From the NCBI GenBank assembly GCA_036874045.1, contig CM072346.1, positions 10,392,001-10,456,000 on the forward strand: a stretch of DNA of 64,000 bases, read 5' to 3'. Both the position numbers and the translations under genes were made by a program. The notes beneath the pieces were generated by a model that saw only the letters and a program-made list of their open reading frames with translations, did not search any database and had not been told where the DNA came from. Below, piece by piece: positions 57,516 through 64,000 of this stretch (its first letter is position 1; the number at the start of each line of letters is the position of its first letter). The stretch comes from Cymodocea nodosa (lineage: Eukaryota > Streptophyta > Magnoliopsida > Alismatales > Cymodoceaceae).

Positions 57516-59406
57516 GTTTTGGTGCTTTAAAATGATTTAATAGATGATTTGCAAGATTTAATATCCTTTAAATTGTTTTAGTTTTATTTGTTTTCTTGTT
57601 GAGTAATTATTTTTCTTTGTTTGTTTGCAAAGAAATGGATACATGGATTGGCCGTTCTTTGTGTTCAATTCTTTGTTATCTAAATTGCTTGTTACATGTT
57701 TAATTCAAGTTTATGATTTGGTGACAAGTAGCTTAATGGAGTAATGATAATCTTTGTGTACAAATTATTAGGACAAAATCTATTTGTCTGTAAATTTAAA
57801 TTTTTTGATGTGCATGAGATTAGAACTCATTTTTATGATATTTTTCCTAAAATACTAGGTTTCTGAGATTTCTTTTGAGTACTTATGCATAAAATTCTGA
57901 TTAGTATGTTAAAAGATAAAAATCTTAGAAAACAGGGATGTTTTATAGAATTCTAGATAGGTTTCTGTTAATGAATTTTGAAAATATGATATTATGAAAG
58001 TATGTAAAATTTAATTCAGTAATTTTTTCCAGAAAGTAGATGAAATTATCTTTCCAAGGAGTATTTATAAGCTTCATTTGGATTTATATAGATTTCTGTG
58101 TGAATTTTTAAAGTTGGTATATCAGATTTAACCAACATTATGAAAATCGGATAGTTAAGGGCATAACTATCCGATTGTATAGTAAAATCGGATAGTTACA
58201 CTCATAACTATCCGATTGAACAGTAAAATCGGTTAGTTATTTTTGCCGATATTTTTTGGATGGTTATTTTCTGGTGCAGAACAGTTTTATTTGAACTCTT
58301 ATATTTGAAACTGCAAATACATATTTAAATAAAACTTATTTTTAAAATTTTTCTATGAAACTTCACGAGTTTACCTTTCCAACAAGGTATTATATGTTGT
58401 ATTTGGATTTGTATACATTTCTGGGGAATTTTTCTAAGATGATGTATTTTGCAGATTACGAATTTGAGTTGTTTGAGGTTTTACATGATTTTGATAATAC
58501 TTTAGTTCTGAAAATTTTTATCTTTGATTTTTTATAAAAACTACAAGTAATTAACATTCAGACAAGTATTTATTTTTGAATTTTGGAGCTGTATAAAATT
58601 CTGTGTGATTTTTTCAAATTGAGATATTAAGCTTTCAGCCAAATCGAAAGGTTTCCCTCTAACCTTCTAAAATTTTTTTGCCATTTCGGAAGGTTAGGTA
58701 GTTAACCTTCTGAAACCTTCATGTTTTATTGCTCTTCTGAAGGTTAACAGTTAACCTTCCGAAAATGTTTCCTTTCCGGAAGGTTAGGTGGCTAACCTTC
58801 CGAACTCCCTATGGATGCAGTTTTTCTGGTATTTCTCTTTATCTGCGTACTTAAAATCAAAACTGTAATTAAATGTTGAGTTAAAAATTATTTTTGTAAT
58901 TTTTCCTTGAAACTACAGTAGTTTATCTTTCAAACAAGGTATTATACGTTATATTTTGATTTTTATACATTTCTGGGGAATTTTTTAAAGATGACATGTT
59001 CTGCAGATTTCTAATTTTGAGTTATCTAAGTTTCACCCGATTTTGACAATGCTTCAATTTTGGGAATTTTTTGTGTCTAATTTTTCTTAGAAACTAGAAG
59101 TAATTACCTTTCAGAAGAGTATTTATTTGTGAATTTACATGCTATATGAATTTATGTAGAAAACTTTTAAGCCAAGGTAGTACAGTTTAGTTTCAGAAAT
59201 TCTATGACTACCTGTTTTAGATGAAACTCAAATTATATACAATGTTTGTGAGATATATGCTTTGCTGTTTGTATCTAGAATTTAGTGGCATGATAATAGA
59301 ATAGTCAATGAATGAATCTACGAAAAATTAAGTTTCAAGTAAAAGAAAAAATAATTGTTTATCAATTTCTCTATTATGTTGCAAATTTGCTTAAATCACT
59401 TGAAGA
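57516..59406 (+). repeat. Leader of element 5 with diverged tandem modules and hairpins
   Basis: No coding sequence. Modules with the wording ACCTTTC...AAGGTATTATA, TTTGGATTT and ATACATTTCTGGGGAATTTT recur at about 58040, 58340 and 58890, with partial copies near 58550 and 59090. Between them lie hairpins at 58145-58176, 58186-58217, 58685-58714, 58735-58764 and 58771-58804. A capsid domain would be expected here in an ordinary gypsy element and is absent. Confidence 0.7.
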
Positions 59407-60120
59407 TTGTGCTTGATTGAATACATTCGGTTTGTTCATTTAGTTGAAAATTTGCATGCCATTCTAGATAAATATTTAATTTATAATATGGATGAATTTA
59501 GTTTTGATTTGACACCTACATGTTCCAAATGCAAATTGAATAATCACGTTGATGCTGATTGCCCATTTTATATGCTAAATAGCAATGTAGGTGCATGCTC
59601 TAGTTCTAATGTTAGCCTATCTATGCCAAATTTAAATTATAATGCTGATGCTTATGACACTAGTAGCTATAGTTGTGAAATTAAAATGGAAAAGCCTATA
59701 GGAAATATTTCCTATGCTGAATCTTCAGTCAACTTAGTTAAGGCAATTGCTGAACTTAACACCTCTATGGATTTATTAAACTTAGCAAAAGCCTCTAGTA
59801 CCCCCATTGACATAGATGGTTATGAAAACATAGATTTAAGATCAACATCCTTGATTGAGGATGAATCAATTGAAACTTATGTTGCTTTAAGGTCCAGGAG
59901 AGAGGTGAGCATTCCTAAAAAGGAAACTCCTCTTGTACCGATGAGTGTTCCTATAGATGATTTAGGTTCATCCAATCAACTAAATAAAGAATCTGAAAAT
60001 GAAATTTTATTGGGTGATATAAAGGGTAAAGGTAAGTTATCTGAGGTAAGTATCCCTTTAGAAAGTCAACTTGCCCCTTTTCCCCATAGATTAAGAACTC
60101 CACATAAGGATATTGATTAG
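59407..60120 (+). pseudogene. Nucleocapsid-first N-terminal region of the element 5 polyprotein
   Basis: The frame has candidate Met codons at 59407 and 59488 (MDEFSFDLTP). The second lies only ~12 codons before the CX2CX4HX4C knuckle (CSKCKLNNHVDADC) and is the likelier start by analogy with element 1. A Ser/Asn-rich linker follows, including LVPMSVPIDDLGSSNQ. It ends in TAG at 60118, in the same frame as the protease. No Retrotrans_gag motif precedes the knuckle. Confidence 0.82.
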
Positions 60121-60129
60121 AATATTAAG

Positions 60130-60876
60130 ATGAGAGAAATCTTTGAACATGTTAGTATTAACATTCCATTACTAGATGCAATAGAGCAAATACCTACCTA
60201 TGCCAAGTTTTTAAAGGAATTATGTACAAAGAAACGAGCTAGGAAGACACCTATGAAAGTGTGCTTAGCTAAATCCGTTAGTGCCTATTTCTATCAAGAC
60301 TTGCCTAAGAAGTTTAGTGATCCAGGTACTTCAACCATCTCTTGTACAATTGGAGATACCTATTTTGATAGAGCATTGATAGATTTAGGAGCAGGAGTAA
60401 ATGTTATGTCATCTGGTGTTTATGTGAACCTAGGACTTAATGGTATTCAACCCACTAAGGTTCTCATTCAACTAGCTGACCATTCTTTTAGAACTCCCTT
60501 AGGAGTTGTTGAGAACATATTGATTAAGATTAAAGATTTTGTCTATCCCATAGACTTTATTGTCTTAGAAAATCAACCTTCACTTGGTAGAAAGCAGGAT
60601 GTGCCCCTTATTTTAGGAAGACCCTTCCTAGCCACAGCAGATGCATATATAGGATGTAGAGATGGGTCTATGCAAATAACATATGGTGATGCTAAGGTTG
60701 ATTTAAATATTTTTAAATCTCACCTAGACATTAAAATTTTAGATAATGAAAATTTTAATGTGAGCTTATTAAGCATTATGGATGAAGGTGAGGGGGTAGA
60801 AAATTATAGTTTATTTGAAGATGAAGATTATCCACCTATAGAATATGAGGTTGATCTAGCACATATCCATGACTGA
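60130..60876 (+). pseudogene. Protease of element 5
   Basis: Active site RALIDLGAGVNVMSSG, later VPLILGRPFLATADAY, then an acidic linker. It carries the DLG triplet, as in element 1. In frame with NC before and RT after, with stops at 60118 and 60874. Processes the polyprotein. Confidence 0.88.
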
Positions 60877-60999
60877 GATGATGACATTGGTGAGAGTGAT
60901 AATATTTTTGAATTAAATTACATAGAGCCTTTAGAAAGAGATTTAGGAGAGATTAAGAAACCATCTATTGTAGAACCACCTTCTCTTGAACTAAAACCC

Positions 61000-62640
61000 T
61001 TGCCTCAAGACCTTAAGTATGCCTATTTGGGAAAAGAGAACACCTTGCTAGTTATTTTGTCTTCCCATCTTTCTAGAGAACAAGAAGAGAAGTTGTTGGT
61101 AATTTTAAAAGAACATAAGGAGGCCATTGGTTGGATCATGGGTGACATCAAAGGAATTGACCTTAGTTTATGTCAACATAGAATTCATTTGAATAATGAC
61201 ATTACACCTTCTAGGGACCCATAGAGAAGATTAAACCCAAACATAAAAGATGTGGTTAGAAAAGAAATTATTAAGTGGCTAGATCATGACATCATTTATC
61301 CTATTTCTGATAGTCCTTGGGTTAGCCCTATTCAAGTTGTCCCAAAGAAATCTGGTATTACAGTTGTAGAAAATAGCAATCATGAACTAGTCCCTACTAG
61401 AGTGCAAATAGGATGGCGAGTGTGTATTGATTATAGAAAACTAAATACCGCCACTAGGAAAGACCATTTTCCCTTGCCTTTTATCGATCAAATGTTAGAG
61501 AAATTAGCTGGGCAAGAATATTATTGTTTCCTAGATGGTTATTCTGGATATAACCAAATTCTTGTAGCACCTTGTGACCAAGAGAAAACCACATTCACAT
61601 GTCCTTTTGGTACTTTTGCATTCCGACGCATGCCCTTTGGTTTGTGTAATGCTCCTGCAACTTTTCAAAGGTGTATGACTGGAATCTTTTTGGACATGAT
61701 TGATAACTTCTTAGAGATTTTTATGGATGATTTCTCTATGTCAGGTTCTTCCTTTGATGTGTGTCTTAAGAATTTAGAATTGGTTTTAAAAAGATGTATA
61801 GAGAAAAATTTGGTTTTAAATTGGGAGAAATGCCACTTCATGGTGCAACATGGAATTGTGTTGGGCCATGTTGTTTCTAAGAATGGGTTGGAAGTAGATA
61901 AAGCCAAAGTAGACTTGATAGCCAACCTACCACCTCCTAAATCTATTAAGGATATAAGAGCATTTTTGGGTCATGTTGGGTTTTATAGACGATTTATTAA
62001 GGATTTTAGTAAGATTGCCCGTCCTTTAACTAGTTTATTATCAAAGGATCATAAGTTTGAATTCTCTAGAGAATGTCAAGATGCCTTTGATAAGCTTAAG
62101 GGAGTCCTCACCTCAACCCTTATTGTGTATCCACCCGATTGGTCTCAACCATTCGAGTTCATGTGTGATGCATTAAATTATGCAATTGGTGTTGTGTTGG
62201 GGCAAAGAATTGATAAATTACCTAGGGTAATCTATTATGCTACTAAAACTCTTAATGCAGCCCAATTGAACTATACAGTTACAGAGAAAGAATTTTTAGC
62301 TATAGTTTTTGCTCTTGACAAGTTTAGATCTTATTTGCTAGGCTCTAAGTTATCACTTTCACTGATCATTCTGCCATCAAATATTTATTAGCTAAAAAAG
62401 ATGCTAAGGCTAGATTAGTTAGATGGATTCTTCTCTTGCAAGAATTTGATATTTAGATAAAAGATAAGAAAGGATGTGAGAACGTAGTTGCTGACCACTT
62501 GTCTCGTATTGTCACGCCTCAAGGGGAGTTACCCATTGATGAATCATTTCCTGATGAGCAGTTGATGGCTATAACTCTAATCCCTTGGTTTGCAGATATT
62601 GTGAATTATCTTGTGACAAAATGACTACCTAGCAATTGGT
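61000..62640 (+). pseudogene. Reverse transcriptase and RNase H of element 5
   Basis: Starts with the linker LSREQEEKLLVILKEHKEAI and a stop at 61222. RT is intact from 61252: VCIDYRKLNTATRKDHFPLP, FCFLDG-type YCFLDGYSGYNQ, MPFGLCNAPATFQRCMTGIF, FMDD, and [20 protein letters not shown]. RNase H has FEFMCDALNYAIGVVLGQ (the usual DAS reads DAL) and IYYATKTLNAAQLNYTVTEK. A 1-nt loss near 62350 breaks it just before the TDHSA motif. Further stops follow to 62624. All RT catalytic Asp residues are kept. Confidence 0.9.
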
Positions 62641-63889
62641 CAAGGCAAGATATTAAGAGATTTTTAGCTAGGGTCAAAGAATTTTATTGGGATGACCCCT
62701 ATCTTTATAAGTTAGGCCTTGATTTGATTTTGAGGAGATGCATCCCAGATATGGAAATTTATAGTGTGCTATCTTTTTGTCATGACCAACCTGTTGGTGG
62801 TCATCTTAACCCTATTAAGACTGCAACTAAAGTTCTTCAATGTGGTTTTTTCTGGCCCACATTGCATAAAGATGCATACTTCTATGTTAAGAATTGTAGA
62901 GATTGTCAAAAAGCGGGAAGATTGACTAGAAGAAATATGATGCCGCTTACACCAATTATTGAAGTTGAAGTATTTGACGTGTGGGGTATTGATTTCATGG
63001 GACCCTTCCCTAATTCTGGAGGTTATTTGTATATTCTGTTAGCTATTGATTATGTGTCCAAATGGGTTGAAGCTATTCCCACACGGACTTGTGATTTTAA
63101 GGTAGTAATAAATTTTATTAAGAGCAACATTTTTGCTAGATTTGGCATTCCTAGAGCAATCATTAGTGATAGGGGAACACACTTTAATAATAGAAATTTT
63201 GAAGTATTAATGAAAAAATTTGGAGTAAACCATAAAATGACAACCCCCTATCACCCACAAACCAATGGACAAGTAGAAAATGCCAATAAGCAAATTAAGC
63301 AAATTTTGTAAAAGATAGTTGGAAAGACAAGAAAAGATTGAGCAGAAAAGTTAGATGAGGCATTATGGGCTTATCGGACTGCTTTTAAGTCTATTTTAAA
63401 TATGTCTTCATATAGAGTAGTGTTTGGAAAGGCATGTCATTTACTAGTAGAGCTTAAGCATAAGGCAAGATGGGTTATTCAAAGACTCAACTTGGATTTA
63501 AAGGTTGCTGGTAAGAAAAGAAATTTTCAATTGACTGAATTAGAAGAAATACGGAGAGAGGCATATGAGAATTCATGGATAGCTAAAGAAAAGAGTAAAG
63601 TATTTCATGATAAAAAGCTCTTCCGTAAGAATTTTGAAGTAGGGCAGTAGGTATTGCTGTATATTTCTAGACTACATCTATTTCCTAGTAAGTTAAGATC
63701 ACGGTGGATAGGACCTTTTTGGTAAAAAGTACATTTCCTCATGGAGTAGTGGAGATTGAAAACCCTAAGAGTGGGGATGTTTCTAAGGTCAATGGCCACC
63801 GTTTAAAACCTTTCCTGCAGCAAAGATTATTTGGCCATGGAGAGAATATTGTTTTAATCGATGCTGTCTATGCTGAATCTGATAATTAG
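62641..63889 (+). pseudogene. Integrase of element 5
   Basis: Zinc region HDQPVGGHLNPIKTATKVLQ and CRDCQKAGRLTRRNMM, core DVWGIDFMGPFP, IISDRGTHFNNRNF and NGQVENANKQIK, so H2C2 and DDE are complete. A stop at 63309 (TAA) and a TGA near 63341 follow, then YRVVFGKACHLLVELKHKAR and a SKVFHDKKLF segment. The end, VVEIENPKSGDVSKVNGHRL, is in another frame (63704-63889). Would insert element cDNA; inactive. Confidence 0.9.
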
Positions 63890-64000
63890 TGCTCTTTTGT
63901 TTTTCTTTTTATTAGTTTTAGATGTAATTACTCTTATTTCTTTTTGTTGATTTTGTCATTATGTACATCTTGTTTTTCAATTATGTACTTACCCATCTAA
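63890..64000 (+). other. Non-coding sequence after integrase of element 5
   Basis: T-rich, no open frame. It is cut by the window end. Confidence 0.5.

Larger units (their letters stand above)
55198..64000 (+). mobile_element. Element 5: Athila-like gypsy element of another family (3' end outside)
   Basis: LTR, PBS, long repetitive leader, NC-PR-RT-RH-IN. The protein order and motifs follow element 1, but LTR, leader and protein sequence differ clearly. Whatever follows IN is past 64000. Confidence 0.88.

Noticed and set aside
1-64000. Host genes, tRNA or rRNA genes, CRISPR arrays or organelle inserts
   Set aside because: Every coding stretch with a recognisable domain belongs to an LTR element or lies inside one. 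No cloverleaf-like or spacer-repeat pattern was noticed by eye, though a tRNA scan was not possible.

Overview
The window is a stretch of plant heterochromatin, most likely from an AT-rich eudicot. It consists almost entirely of LTR retrotransposons inserted into one another, all with broken coding regions. I see no intact host gene, rRNA, tRNA or CRISPR array. The plant origin rests on the element types: Athila-like Ty3/gypsy elements with tRNA-Asp-type primer sites, SIRE-like and Tork-like Ty1/copia elements, and an F-box/FBA-type coding remnant. All coordinates and comparisons were made by eye.

Layout. (1) 1-232 is the tail of a SIRE-like LTR. (2) 233-878 and 17254-17335 are the integrase of an older gypsy element ('element 0', minus strand), split by element 1. 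(3) 879-17258 is a complete Athila-like element ('element 1', minus), with two 1714-bp LTRs and target duplication GGCAT. It carries, in sense order, NC-PR-RT-RH-IN, an accessory ORF, a separate Retrotrans_gag-type capsid ORF, and an F-box ORF. (4) 17336-18170 is a GC-richer fragment of uncertain origin. (5) From 18171 there is a deep nest. Element 2 (gypsy, plus) is cut at 21444 by element 4 (SIRE-like copia, minus). The LTR of element 4 is cut by element 3 (gypsy, minus, 21936-52767, TSD GGATC). Element 3 is cut by composite element 6 (SIRE-like copia, plus, 30791-49784, TSD GTCTA). The 5' LTR of element 6 contains element 7 (Tork-like copia, plus, 31036-36534). That makes five layers. (6) The interior of element 6 is a large inverted repeat: a 3' half in minus orientation (37106-42586) and a 3' half in plus orientation (42693-49784), meeting at a patchwork junction. 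(7) About 55198-64000 is element 5, another Athila-like gypsy family (plus), cut off by the window end before its 3' LTR.

How the parts relate. Each element encoded its own particle and integration machinery (NC, PR, RT, RNase H, IN; the capsid is seen only in element 1). None can do so now. Most of the stop codons I could compare with a related copy are C-to-T changes at CAG or CGA, as expected for long-methylated DNA.

The most notable points are these. (a) In both Athila-like families the first ORF begins at the zinc knuckle, and the capsid domain is missing upstream; in the one copy with an intact 3' end, the capsid lies near the 3' LTR next to an F-box ORF. (b) Gypsy and copia elements here share a homologous accessory protein, and separately share about 700 bp of non-coding spacer. 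(c) Short hairpins with a GTTA...TAAC core recur in LTRs and leaders of both superfamilies. (d) The SIRE-like composite is palindromic.
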